Below are positions 11,558 to 22,733 of a stretch of DNA of 64,000 nt, in pieces (position 1 is the first letter of the stretch; every line of letters begins with the position of its first letter). The DNA is taken from the NCBI GenBank assembly GCA_900073065.1, contig FJOG01000005.1, positions 2,196,033-2,260,032 on the forward strand. The letters run 5' to 3'. The translations under genes were made by a program, and so were the position numbers. Origin of the DNA: Phialocephala subalpina (taxonomy: Eukaryota; Ascomycota; Leotiomycetes; Helotiales; Mollisiaceae). Below the pieces are notes generated by a model. It was not told the origin of the DNA and searched no databases. It saw only the letters and a program-made list of their open reading frames with translations.

Positions 11558-11836
11558 GGCGTGCCGTGGGAATGCTGCGCTTTTAAAAAACTAAAAGGCA
11601 GTGACGAGGGTCGATTTTGAGAACAGTAAATTAGTGGCAGTGGTGATTTGATGTTGATTTTATCTTATGGGAATTATCTTGCTTCTTATGGGCCGCAAGC
11701 GGGCTGGCACCGGGGCCAGGAATGCGGGAAGCTCGTCACGCGCAGCGACTTTTTGGTGGCGGGAGAATGTAAATATTGTCCAGCTCTCCAGTTTGCCCAG
11801 AGCTAGGAATTTATACTTACACGCAAATCACCTCAA

Positions 11837-13210
11837 TCATGCTTTCACATTGAACTTGAACCCATACTTCACAAACCTCATGCCCGCATACATCAACCCT
11901 GCAACACACGTCGTCACCCCACCAAAAGCCCACAATCCCGTCCAATTCAGAGCCCCAGAGCTGCCCAGAATACTCCCACCTCCCGGTCCACCAGCCAATA
12001 CACCAAACCCAATCATGCCATATCCCATTCCAATTCTCGTCCCGATCTTCCTTTTATCCTTCGTCAATGCGACGAAACAGACAGGTGGCATGGCGATGAA
12101 GACACCACTGAAGAGTCCGGAAAGTACTGCGATGGTGATGATCGCTCCTTGAGTCGTGACTGCAATCATGCAGAGGATCAGAACTCCGAGGATGAAACCA
12201 CCTGGCGCAATCAAGTTCAGTGGCCCTGTCTTGTCTGAAATGGCATTTGGCACCGTTCGGCCGAAACATGACGCCGCGTTGAAGATCGGGACGAGATAGA
12301 ACGCCATGTTGGTATCTGTAATATGCTTCGCTTCCGCAAAGTAAGAGAGATAGAACAAAATGACATAGAGGCCCATGAAACCGATGAGACAGGCGACGGT
12401 GAACCACATGTATGGGAGGTCTGTGAAAGCTGACCAGTCGATGAGAGCTCTTGCCTTTGGTGGCTTGAAACGCATCTTCATGAACGCGATTGGGATGAGA
12501 AGGGTGCCGAGAGCGATGAATCCGATGACTCGTACTGACCAACCGAACCCGATTTTGTCAATGAGTCGATAAAGGACGATTGGGTAGATGATTCCGCCGA
12601 AAGAAGACCCGGATGCTGCTAGACCGACTGCAAGTCCAAGTTTCTTGCTGAAGTAGGTTGGAAGAATGGCGACGCACGGGACGAAAAGACATCCCGCTCC
12701 TATTCCAACACAAAATCCTTGCGCAAGCAACACTTGCCAGTAGTTGTGACAAAGGCTCAACATCATGTGTCCAAATACAACACCGAAGCTGCCAACAAGG
12801 AGCAAGATTCGTAAATGGCCTTGATCGTAGAATGGCCCCGAGATGAAGCCGACCAGCAAGACCATGTACGATTGGATCGCGCCAATCCATGATATGTCTG
12901 AGGATGATTCCGTGAAGAGAGCTCCGGATTCGTAGTAGGTCTGAAAGACACCAAAGGCGTTCAGAATGCCCCAGGTGTTGAAGAACAACATGAAGCCTCC
13001 CAACACATGAAGCCATGCTTGAAGACCGCCATCAGGTGGTGGCGATTGTCCACCGGCTGGCTTATTGACTTCAGCTTTGGGGAGATCGTGTTGAGGAGAT
13101 GGCGGCTTCTCTCCTACTGTCTCTCCCACAGCTGTATCACCGTCGCTGATATCTGGCTTGCGATCCTCGTCTTTCATTGAATCATCTTCTCCCCTGTTCT
13201 GAAACACCAT
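11837..13210 (-). CDS. MFS transporter, monocarboxylate porter-like
   Basis: A single exon of 457 aa from the ATG at 13210. An in-frame ATG at 13312 would add 34 hydrophobic residues before the usual acidic cytosolic N-terminus, so the internal start is preferred. Residues 1-70 are hydrophilic, then the typical fungal MCT entry motif PDGGLQAW leads into helix 1. About twelve hydrophobic helices follow, with a cytosolic loop FKPPKARALIDW between the two six-helix halves. This family (TC 2.A.1.13) moves monocarboxylates or related small acids and vitamins across the plasma membrane; the substrate is unknown. It is divergent from the C6 regulator at 13732, with a 521-bp shared upstream region, a layout common for substrate-specific regulator/transporter pairs. 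Confidence 0.9.
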   Translation of the reverse strand: MVFQNRGEDDSMKDEDRKPDISDGDTAVGETVGEKPPSPQHDLPKAEVNKPAGGQSPPPDGGLQAWLHVLGGFMLFFNTWGILNAFGVFQTYYESGALFTESSSDISWIGAIQSYMVLLVGFISGPFYDQGHLRILLLVGSFGVVFGHMMLSLCHNYWQVLLAQGFCVGIGAGCLFVPCVAILPTYFSKKLGLAVGLAASGSSFGGIIYPIVLYRLIDKIGFGWSVRVIGFIALGTLLIPIAFMKMRFKPPKARALIDWSAFTDLPYMWFTVACLIGFMGLYVILFYLSYFAEAKHITDTNMAFYLVPIFNAASCFGRTVPNAISDKTGPLNLIAPGGFILGVLILCMIAVTTQGAIITIAVLSGLFSGVFIAMPPVCFVALTKDKRKIGTRIGMGYGMIGFGVLAGGPGGGSILGSSGALNWTGLWAFGGVTTCVAGLMYAGMRFVKYGFKFNVKA

Positions 13211-13731
13211 CTCGTCTATGGGCTGAGTTTGGATTGATGACTCGTGGAGATGCGGCGCAGGAAGGATGAAATATGCGGGGTAAAGTACAAACTCGAGGAA
13301 GAGTAGAATCAAGAATGTTCTGAGAGCGAAGAGAATTTGATGCCAACTTCAAAACTTTGCAACGCTCGAAATATATCTCAATGTTCTTCGAAATCCCGAA
13401 ACGCGAAGCCGCTGAATTACAGGCTGGCCGAGCACATTGTGGTGGAAACAACACTTGTTGATGTCCGCCCCAAAAGAATGTCGATTTCTTGCCGGAGCTA
13501 GTCAAGCCTCAACCGGTGTAGAGCAAACGGGAACGACCAGGATGGTTGATGCGGGGTGTGCCCGAAGTCAATTTTCCGACGACGGGAATAATGACGTCTT
13601 CGTGATTCGCTGTGTCCTCGGAGATATCGGCCTTTAAGAGGCGCTTCTTCTCCTTTTGAAGGGGAACCTCGCCTCTCGGAATTGTCAGAAATTCATCATA
13701 CAATTTTCCGTTCGGGCTCAAGTAGAGAATC
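13211..13731. promoter_or_regulatory. Shared divergent promoter of MFS permease and C6 regulator
   Basis: 521 bp between the permease start (minus) and regulator start (plus). It contains CGG triplets near 13552 and 13631, which could be half-sites for a C6 zinc cluster, but no well-spaced palindrome was confirmed. No TATA box was identified with confidence. Confidence 0.4.
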
Positions 13732-16185
13732 ATGTCTCAAGGCCCCAATATGAATGACAGCTCAGCCATACCCGCAATTTCCGCTGGAGCACCGCCCGGA
13801 GAATTCTCGATGCCTCTTCGCCAACCAAGAAAACGGCGTAGACCAGCTCTATCATGTAATGAATGTCGACGCCGAAAGGTTAAATGCGATCAGAAAGACC
13901 CCTGTACCCAGTGTGTCAAGTCTAAGAATGCAGTGTGCAAGTATGATCCGGATGCAACTCCGAAAGCGAGGGAGGCGAACTCTACCACGATATCTCGCCA
14001 CAACACTTCGAAGTTACTCCCTCGGCACAATATTGACAATCCCATGCCAGCGGGGAGCACTTCCCTAGGCATCCCAGCTACGGGTCCTACTTTATCTAAC
14101 CCTCGATATCCAACTGCCAACAGCTTCCTGGAAGCAGTATCTAGGGTTAACAACCTCCGGTCAACACAAGAATCAGAGAACGAAAACACTCGAGAACCAC
14201 CTCACAGAGAAGAAAGCGTACAAGAACTCAAAAATAGAGTCCGGCAACTGGAAACCATGGTATCCTGCATGATCAACCCGGAACAAGGCTCTCCTGCCCA
14301 AGATTCTAATGGCCCCACCAATGTCTTCCCCAAATTAAGAGGCAGCCCGCGAAAGGCTCGATTCTTTACAATGGCACACTGGATGAACATCAAGGGAGAG
14401 GTATATTCCTTCCAACCTACACGGGAAATCAGTGCTGACGCATTTGGCGAAACAGTTCGACCAAATCCACACCTGGAAGAAAAGTACAAGAGACAGCCAG
14501 TCGTCCGAACTTAACGACTCGCTGAGGAAATGCAAGCAGTTGGCAAGGTCCATCAAATCTCAACGTCCAACTCAGACACATCCGCTTCCAGACTTCAAGT
14601 CTGAGATTCCTGCGCGAGAAACTACAGATCTTCTCGTGCAATTATACTTCAGAAGCTTCGAGTCCACCTATCGAGTCTTGCATCGACCTTCCTTTCTCAA
14701 GGAATACGAGCAGTACTGGAACGACCCAACAGCCGCCAGCACCACTTTCACCATCAAGCTTCTCCTCGTTCTCTGCATCGGCACCATCTTCACCTCCGAC
14801 GATATCAACAACAGCATGCGCACCTTAGGCATGCAATGGATAAACACCACACAAACCTACCTCAATAACCCCTTCGAGAAATCCCGCCTGAATCTCTCCA
14901 GCGTCGAAATCCAAATCCTCCTTATCCTCGCCCGCCAAACACACTCCATCGGCGGCGACCTCCTCTGGATCTCAGTTGGCTCCCTCATCCGCACTGCCAT
15001 GTCCATAGGCATACACCGCGACTCTTCAAACTTCCCCAAACTTCCCCCATTCCAGGGCGAACTCCGCCGACGACTCTGGGCAACGATACTAGAACTCGCT
15101 ATCCAAGCATCGCTCGACTGTGGCATGCCACCCATGATCTCAATCGAGGACTACGACTGTGAGCCTCCATCGAATTACAACGATGCCGATTTCTCCGAAG
15201 CAAGTGAATCACTCCCTCAAGCCAAACCAGATTTTGTGTCCACGGAAACGAGTATACAGAGAACTTTGTTGAAGAGCCTTGGGACAAGAACAAAGATATT
15301 CAAACAGATCAATGATTTCCGCTCCCCTGCCCCTGGATACGAAAAGATCCTCGCGCTCAGCACGGAACTTACTTCTCAGCTCTCCTCCCATTCAGCGCTA
15401 TACTCTTCCTCTTCCTCTTCATCTCCAACATTCTCTACTTGCCAGAAGAACTTGTTAGATCTCCTGACGAGAAGGTTTCTGTTGGCTCTGCACCTTCCCT
15501 TCGCCATCCTGGCGAAGACAGATCCAAGATATTACTTCTCCCGAAAAATAGCGCTCGACACTGCGCTGCTAATCTTCTCCTACCCCTCAGACCCGGATTT
15601 CGAACGGATGAAACTCATTTCAGGAGGTCAATTTCGAGAGGCTTTCTCTCGAGGCTCGTCTGCGATATGTCTCGAGCTTATTGCGCAAATAAACGAAGAT
15701 TCGTCTCCGTCCTTTGCTGGTATGCCTGGCGTTGTGAATTTAGCGAGGAAAGGACTCCATGATGCTGTTGGGAAAGTCGTGCTCCTGTCGAAGATGAGGC
15801 TGGAGAGAGGGGAAACAAACGTAAAGGGGTTTCTATTCTGGTCAATGATTCAAGCCCAAACTCTGGCTATGGAGTCGCGCAATGGAGACATCCAAGAAGA
15901 AATCGGAAAAGGCGCAAAGAAAGCAGCAGATGAAGCATACGCGATACTGAAGAAGCAAATAGGGTATACGCCAAGCTCAATGATGACACCGACGTCTGGA
16001 GCTGGAGGAGATAGCTTGATGGGTACTCCGGGGGAGATGAATGTTGATTGGGATGCTTTGGTGAGAGCTGCTAGCTTGAAATGCTGGTAGAAGGACAACA
16101 GCTAACTAGAACGCAGATGCAAGATACGACGATGGATTTTGACTTTGCGAATACGTGGCTGCTAGATAGTTGGGAAAATGTCTAG
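13732..16185 (+). CDS. Zn(II)2Cys6 transcription factor with fungal_trans domain
   Basis: Exons 13732-14400, 14456-16060 and 16117-16185 give 780 aa. The 55-bp first intron (branch GCTGAC) joins HWMNIKGE to FDQIHTW; the 56-bp last intron (branch GCTAAC) adds a C-terminus ending WLLDSWENV instead of stopping at 16090. The zinc cluster is C42, C45, C52, C58, C61, C69, preceded by the basic run RKRRRP. A short heptad-like helix (VQELKNRVRQLETMV) follows around residue 165-180 as a likely dimerisation coil. The fungal_trans region starts at LVQLYFRSFESTYRVLHRPS and includes GIHRD...RRRLWATI. It is nuclear. Its divergent partner is the MFS permease, so it may control uptake of that substrate (inference). 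Confidence 0.93.
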
Positions 16186-16305
16186 AATTGGGTGTGAGTT
16201 CTAGGGGGTTTGTGGTGTCGCGGAATCGGGAGAAGACCTACAGTTAAAGAGAAGACTTGACAATGCAACAGATTGTCTGTACATCGCAATGTAGCGATAT
16301 CGTCA

Positions 16306-17461
16306 TTACTGTAATATTGCCGTACAGTTGGCGCCAATCGCCGTACAATTATACAATGCTGCCATTACAGGCGATGGAGTTGAACTCGAAGCGGTACTGC
16401 CTACAAACACAACCAACACTGCTGTGAACCTAGACCACAAAGTCAGTGACTATTTCTCGGGATATTCCATTTCATTGTTTCATATGTTCTCGGAGATCGG
16501 AGACTTACGCGGCAGTGGCAGCAAATATATCCCCGCCACCGGCATTGGTGAACCATAACAAACACCCCGCAAACCCTGCGACCAACCCCGCCAAGATTCC
16601 CAATCTCTTCGGGAGCTCGGGCACAAAGTACAAGATTACAATGGCAAGAACAGGAAGCAAACATGAAAGAAGCGTCGTCACAGTCCGTTGAAATCCTGCA
16701 ATGCCTTCATCGGAGTAGGTGACGAAGGCAGGGTCTTGGTTTGCTTCCGGTTTCTGGTTTCCACAGTCAGCCTCAATGCCCAGCGAGACATGAGACAAGT
16801 CCAAGATAAGTAGAACACTCACTCGAAAGTAATGGCCTATCCAATAATGCCACCTCTGGGCTGCACTTTCCATTAGCCACCTCGTCAAGGAGTCATCAAC
16901 CTTCGTCGCCTTCAAGGCAACGAGATCTTCCCTCGTATTCTGATCTTGCCAGATATCACTATCTGGCCCTAGCAGAAACACATTTCCCATGGCCGTGGAT
17001 CCCATCCATGTTGTCAGCTTTTGGACATCTTGTGGGTTTGGCTGCTCAAGTTTGGTAAGCTCGCTCTGAAGAAAGAGCGCTTCGTCTGCAAGTGTCAGCT
17101 AGAAAGCTCGAAAATTTTATCCCCGGTCAATCGCACTGTACTCCTTTAATTTTGCTCTGATATCTAGGAACGTCTGCCACTGCTTTTTATCGTGGCCAAA
17201 ATTTGTGGCTCCTTCATCTAATGAGCTTTTCAATGTCTCCCAGTCCCTTGAGTATACGGCTCTGTCTGCATTACTCGATTTCTCATCAGTTGCAGCGTAG
17301 TCCTCGAGCCTCTTCTCAAGTGCCGTTAATTCAGCTTGCAAGTAAAGAAGATTCCTCGCATTCAGTGCTGCGAACCGTCGAAAAATGGCAAATTGGGGAG
17401 AATGTCCCATGCGAGATGCGAGTTTTGGGTATCCTTCCGGTGGGGGAGATATTTGCGCCAT
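16306..17461 (-). CDS. DUF6594 family membrane protein
   Basis: Exons 17461-17137, 17085-16823, 16753-16509 and 16429-16306 keep phase and give 318 aa. The N-terminus carries the DUF6594 hallmark GYPKLASRMG...FRRFAALNARNLLYLQAEL. The first splice restores LKEYNEAL and the last restores FAATAAFTAVLVVFVG, both typical. Hydrophobic C-terminal segments (about residues 225-250, 255-275 and 285-300) give the usual two to three transmembrane helices behind a long cytosolic N-terminal region. The function of this fungal-specific family is unknown. Its end lies 120 bp from the end of the convergent C6 regulator. Confidence 0.88.
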
Positions 17462-18508
17462 CGCCTCTCCTTTACCTCAAGAATGAAGGATTTAACTCTC
17501 GTCCATTCTTCTCGAACTTCGTGACATTGATCATGTTGAGGCGAGACTCGAGGCTCGAGGCTAAGGAAGGCAGGCGTCATTCGGTGAGTCGTAGCAGCTG
17601 AGCAGTTGGGGCGTCATGCACTGCCACCAGCCTCAATTTTGGTGGCGGTTTCGTGTAACCACAAAATGTCACTGCAGCCGTATCCCCTATCTTCTCAAAA
17701 GTTTCGGACAATGGATTGTTATGCATGCACTGAGCCTCCATCGAATCGCAAGATCCAAATGCGTACAAACTATTCCCTCACCGGAATGTTTTCTCTTCCC
17801 AGTTCTAGGTCTCACGTGAGCAGCGCCGCCTTTGCTCAGGCTCGACTCAAGTCAAGCTCATCTTAGGCTCAGGTATACTTAGGTGTGCTTAAGTATGCTC
17901 ACCCTTATTACGCGAGGCGGCACAGCCAAGAATAGCCTCACCAAAAATCATCAACTTTTGATAAGAGGCCCGAAAAAGTGCTTTCTTTGATCTTTAGCTA
18001 AAGATTTTAAATATATTACTTATTATACGTTTTAATAACTTCGAAATTAGTTATTGCGAAATTATAAAAGCATCCAAAATCGGCGAGAATTTTCTAAGGG
18101 TCTTCTAAACTTCCTCGTTTGATATCGGAGCTAAGAACTATAATTATAGTAAATGCTATAAAATCGAAAAGGATTTGAATATGGCGTATTATCGAAAAAA
18201 GGAGTGGCTATAGACTGCTTTTCTGCCTATGGCGAAGCGCAATGGTATCGGTTAAGCGGCAATGAAAACGTAACGGCCTCTAACATTCAATTACGCTTCA
18301 GGGAATTGGGAGCAGCCGTGAGGGAAAGCTTATGTCTTATTCTTATTGATAGAGGCTTGCGAAATGAGGGTGACGAAAGGAGCTATGGGGATAGAAAAAG
18401 TTGAGAAGCCTCTACAACCTTTTATCCTCCTAAATGCGCTGAAAGTGATACCATTCCTCCCCGAGCGCGATGGTTTGCTAGTTACAGAATCAAGCATCAA
18501 TGAGGTAA
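17462..18508. other. Intergenic with a degenerate AT-rich segment
   Basis: No gene recognised. 17840-17930 has repeated short words around GGCTCAGG, CTTAGG and TGCTCACC. 17990-18190 is AT-rich and probably an eroded repeat. The 66-codon frame at 18204-18404 has no family resemblance. Confidence 0.45.
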
Positions 18509-19960
18509 CTAATATTTCAAATCTTGCGCCAACGCCTTCCTATATATCCACTGTGCGAAACTAAGACTAGGCCTATCGCATAGCCTAGTACAAACCTCCG
18601 CCACCCAAAGCGTAACCGGCAACATAATCAAATGCGGCATCAAAAACGCAAATTCAAGCCCTAATGGCCCCGCTCTAGAAAGTGGGAAAATATTCAACCA
18701 ATCCTTTAGCCCCTCAGTATTGATATCTCTTGTTAGACCAGCCGCTAAATAGAGTCTATCGGCTAGGGTCCAGATCAATGGACCGTGGACCAGGTAGAGA
18801 GAGAAGGAGATCCGGCCGAGATACTGGTTGAAGCGCGTCTCGAAGAAAGCTTTGAGCCAGGGAATTCGTGCAATAGAGGAGATGAGGAAGAGAGCAGCCC
18901 AGAAGAGGTAGAGCCATTTGTAGTCTGTTTCTGAGACTGATGGTGGCTTGAGTCTGGCCAACCAGTTCCATCCGGGTGACTCCTTTACTATTGCGATGTT
19001 GGTCTCGAAATCGATACTTGGGACCCCGCTGAGGTAGATGCCAATGACGAATAGCGTATAGAAGATGATCTTTTTGTAAGGCTGGAGATGTGTATAGAAA
19101 AAGGATGGTAGGTCGTCGTTTCGAGCGAGCGTGTCGAGGTCGCAAAGAAGCATTCCGGCCACGAACATAGCATACAACATCCCTTCCGCTATATAGAGGA
19201 AATAAAAGATGAGCCCCACTTCGCACAACAGACGGGCATTCCTTCTGCATCTGGACAATGCTAAAAGCGTGGTGAAAATGACAATGGAGCCTCGGAACTC
19301 GACCGCAATTGACCAGAGGTGGAAATTGTACACCGGCCAATGGACGTTGCCAGTCCGAAAGGGCCAACTAAAAACCATGAAATCCTTGTACCAGTTAACC
19401 ATCTCCTCAGCATAGGTGTTCTTGTGAGCTGGAACTGCTGTCCAGATCCCGAAGAGATGCCAGGAGGTCGCGTATACGAATGTCGTGAGGGCAGCTGGGA
19501 GGAAGAGCCGAGGCCACCGTTTGAACATTGCACCTGCCAAGTTTTCTTCAAGTTTCGCCAGCTCGCCGGCATATTTCAACGCCAAAGGCTTCGCTGATAA
19601 CACGTAGCCTGAGATGAAGAAGAAGATAGCGACTGCGACATGGCCACCGGTAAAGAAGAGTCGTATTCCAGGTAGACAGGCAAAGTAATATTGGTTCTTG
19701 TAGCCAAAAACGTTCTCGGTGATTTCGTTTGCGGATGTCCCAACGTGGGCCCAGCCTTGGTGGTGCTGGCAGTAGACCAGGAAGGCCGCAAAGCCTCGAA
19801 GACCGTCGAGCCATGACGTGGGGGTCAGTTCTTTTCGTGGCGTCTTAGCAAATATCGAGGGACGAAGAACATCTAGGCCCCATTTGGCTGCGTGATAAGC
19901 GTACGTTGAGAATTTCCAGTCTAGCTCTGTCGGCTCCCATTTTTCATGCGCGGGAGACAT
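18509..19960 (-). CDS. Acyltransferase-3 family integral membrane protein
   Basis: An intronless gene of 483 aa. The conserved N-terminal motif WLDGLRGFAAFLVYCQHHQGW contains the RG(F/I)A and catalytic-type histidine of acyltransferase-3 proteins. It is followed by HVAVAIFFFISGYVLS (second family motif) and about ten hydrophobic segments, including SIVIFTTLLAL, FLISSIARI and the late signature LGRISFSLYLVHGP. These proteins O-acylate sugars, lipids or secondary metabolites at a membrane; donor and acceptor are not deducible here. No biosynthetic-cluster partner is adjacent. Length matches common fungal members. Confidence 0.9.
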   Translation of the reverse strand: MSPAHEKWEPTELDWKFSTYAYHAAKWGLDVLRPSIFAKTPRKELTPTSWLDGLRGFAAFLVYCQHHQGWAHVGTSANEITENVFGYKNQYYFACLPGIRLFFTGGHVAVAIFFFISGYVLSAKPLALKYAGELAKLEENLAGAMFKRWPRLFLPAALTTFVYATSWHLFGIWTAVPAHKNTYAEEMVNWYKDFMVFSWPFRTGNVHWPVYNFHLWSIAVEFRGSIVIFTTLLALSRCRRNARLLCEVGLIFYFLYIAEGMLYAMFVAGMLLCDLDTLARNDDLPSFFYTHLQPYKKIIFYTLFVIGIYLSGVPSIDFETNIAIVKESPGWNWLARLKPPSVSETDYKWLYLFWAALFLISSIARIPWLKAFFETRFNQYLGRISFSLYLVHGPLIWTLADRLYLAAGLTRDINTEGLKDWLNIFPLSRAGPLGLEFAFLMPHLIMLPVTLWVAEVCTRLCDRPSLSFAQWIYRKALAQDLKY

Positions 19961-21074
19961 GATTGAGGAGTGAGGAGTCTAAATTTGATCGTGATGAGTA
20001 GCTCTTCGCTCTCAAGTGCGATATATCTGGGACGTATATGGACGTTGTCCGTGGTGGGAGTGAGGCCATTCAATCACAATGTAAAGGAGGTTGAAATACG
20101 ATTTGCACGAGATTGCGGACATTACTTTCAGATGCATCCTCGGTTCGGAGATCGCCAATATCTGGGCTTAGAAAGTTTCAAGATTCGCAATAAAATTGAG
20201 CTGAAACAAGTTCGAAACCGTGATGGTCAGTGTCAGATGAACGCATCCAGCAGCGATCTCAACGGCTTGACAGTTTTAGCGTGACTGGAAGATCTGTCCG
20301 TGCTACTGTAGGCTAGGGCTATTTTGAGTTTTCGGAGAAATGAACTACCCCAGCCCCGTTTGGGATGCGGATTTCGGGGAAAATAATGTCTACCCCAATT
20401 GAAGACTTGGTATCGAAAATGTCAAAAATTGGTAAGAACCGTCCATAAAAGGAGCGATACAGTTCTAGTAGTGACAAGGATTGGACTGGCCTAGGCTAGT
20501 ATGATTGTACCCAACTGTCTACCCATTGAGACTGCTGGCAGCCGGGATCAACCCTGATGCGATATCAACATCCCACCAATGATAGGTCCTATCCCAGCAA
20601 ACGTCTCGCAAAGAAGGTCTCGCAAAAGATCATTGGCATCCGACACTTCAAAGTCCGTTCTCATCGTGTCAATTGGTGTTCGAGCACAAACCCTGTACAA
20701 AACTGTCGCCAAATGGGTGATCTAGTAGTGCTCTCCACTTCAACATGCACAGCGAGGGAACTCCGACATTCAAAGTAAATGCAGCCACTACGATATGATG
20801 GAAACCTCATTTGAGGTAGGTACAGCTCCTCACTCCGAGTCGGAGATCACGAGTAATTTGGCTGCAGGTCATAAAGAAATTCTAAGGGGCTTTAATAATT
20901 GCATCGAGGGACACCAGTTATCACGGAATCAAGAGACCAGCAGCAATTACATATACAATCATCATAAAACTATTTCTATTTCCTGCTACCCAAGTATTTA
21001 TTGCGTCCGAACTGCTCTCACCCAAATTCCCTCCCTTTCTCAGTCCAAAGCTCAACCTTTAACCATCGCAACCT
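19961..21074. other. Intergenic, no gene seen
   Basis: The 5' flank of the acyltransferase, then about 1 kb without convincing coding sequence on either strand. Frames of 73-152 codons at 20557-21253 lack codon-level or family support. Confidence 0.5.
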
Positions 21075-22733
21075 TTAGCCACAGCTCCCAAACAACCCCT
21101 GACAACCAGCCCCACAATAGCCACGCCCCTCACCACACCACTACAACAATCTCCCCTCCCACTCCCAACGCAAGTCTTGCCCGGACCACAACTCCCATCA
21201 AAACTAACTGTATTGCAAGTACCGAGCGTGACTTGATATCCGTTGTTAATTGAGCAGTGAGTGGCATCTGAGCCGCAGAAACCGTGGGCTGAGCAGCATA
21301 GACCGAAAGGGGACGAGAGACAGGATTTGCTGGAGGAGCATGTGCTATCCGTGGTGGGAGCAATTGGGGAGTCGCCAATCCCAGCGCCAACTAGGTCAAT
21401 ACTCCAAAACACCATCCCACTAAGGCAGTGTTAGTCTGCCCAATTGCCTTTCATATTGATCGTGTCGGCGTCGTGTAGCCGATCCACTAATTATTCCAGC
21501 TGATCTGCTTGATCATTTCATCGCCCAGCAACTTCAGCAATAATCCTATCTACTAAATCAAGACTTCAATCTCTCTCAAACAGTCAGACTCAACACGCCC
21601 GCACTGCTCGTACATATTCCTAAGTTGCTAGGACCTGTATACGCACAACTTATATCCATACACCCGCATTACTTAGCGTGTAACCTCTCCTATAATACGT
21701 AATGCTAAGGTTAATCTTGTTTGGAGGGACGTTATCGAACTATAGAGGTAAGAGGTCGGATGAGATATCAATGATGGAGGATTAAGAGCGGATTTAAGGA
21801 CCGAGGATAGGAGCTTCCCAAGGGCCGTGGAAATCGTAGGACATGAAGTTGAAAAGATCGATTGAAGGCGCGAGGGCCGAGGGGTTGAAGTCCTGGAGGG
21901 ATGAGTAGTCTAGTGGCCTTTATTTCACGGACATCGTCAGTGCTGCACGTATTGCTCAAGAGAGGAATAGGGAAAGAAGGACGAAGTTATACTTACAGAG
22001 CAATAGAGATTCCGTATCTATTTCCGAATGCAGCTCGCATCTCTTGCCTTAGAGGTATAAGATTTGCCGTATCGCTTGGCTGACCTCTACGAGCCGCAAC
22101 ACCAGGAAACTCCCAATCCAGATCCACGCCTTAGAAGCTATATTGCATCATAAACTCCACCAAAGAATTGATAAACGCTGCACGATTCCCTTGACTCGAA
22201 ACTATATTTGATTAAGTGCTTTGCGTCGGACCCGGATCACTGAAGCTGTAGCCTCCGACTGCGATTCATGTTTAGAGAGTAAAGGAGCGACGAGATGTGA
22301 ATTGGGCGTACAAAGCCGGGTGAGAAGCTTCTAGAGGCACGATGTGGAAAGAAGAGGGGTCGATGGAGGCGAATATGAAGATTATGTGCGAGAAGCCAGT
22401 GGTATCGATATCGAGAGGTCTTATGCGATTGCGTTGTCGTTCGAGATTACTTAGAACTATTAACAGCGGTTAAGTTTGAGAATATGAAGAGAATATTACG
22501 TTGATTAATAGTACCTGGCTTTTCGTCCTCGAGATGCAGCGCCAGCATTTGGATCGCAGGATGACTGAGGAGCAACTTGGCAACTACTGTATCCTAGCTG
22601 GTATGGATTTCCAAGTCCTGAGCCCGAATTCACATAATATGCAGCTGATGTCTACCAAATATTAGTCTTCAACCTTTCAAGGAAGCTTTTGAAAGGATAT
22701 CTCACCTTGTAATACCCAAAGTACAAGTAATAA
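21075..22733 (-). pseudogene. GH18 chitinase (subgroup C-like, with C-terminal chitin-binding region), RIP-decayed
   Basis: Read on the minus strand, fragments in changing frames follow the order of a large fungal GH18 chitinase. YYVNSGSGLGNPYQLGYSSC starts near 22645; DIDTTGFSHIIF and ASIDPSSFHIVP lie near 22390-22340; then IAVGGYSFSDPGPTQ. The catalytic motif GVDLDWEFP (D-x-D-x-E) is near 22120, FNFMSYDFHGPW near 21835, and FWSIDLVGAGIGD near 21405. It ends in cysteine-rich chitin-recognition segments (CCSAHGFCG; CGAGCQGLFGSC in a shifted frame), with a TAA at 21075-21077. Introns are recognisable (for example 22652-22705). Many stops replace expected Q or W codons (CAA to TAA, TGG to TAG/TGA), which is RIP-like, and there is a frameshift in the second chitin-binding module. 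The 5' part merges into AT-rich DNA. The enzyme would have hydrolysed chitin; this copy cannot. Confidence 0.88.

Noticed and set aside
16061..16090. Stop at 16090 as the end of the second C6 regulator
   Set aside because: A consensus 56-bp intron with a GCTAAC branch site leads to a better C-terminus at 16185; the shorter end remains possible but less likely.
17880..18200. Possible third MULE-like element
   Set aside because: No inverted repeats or target duplication could be found around the AT-rich segment.
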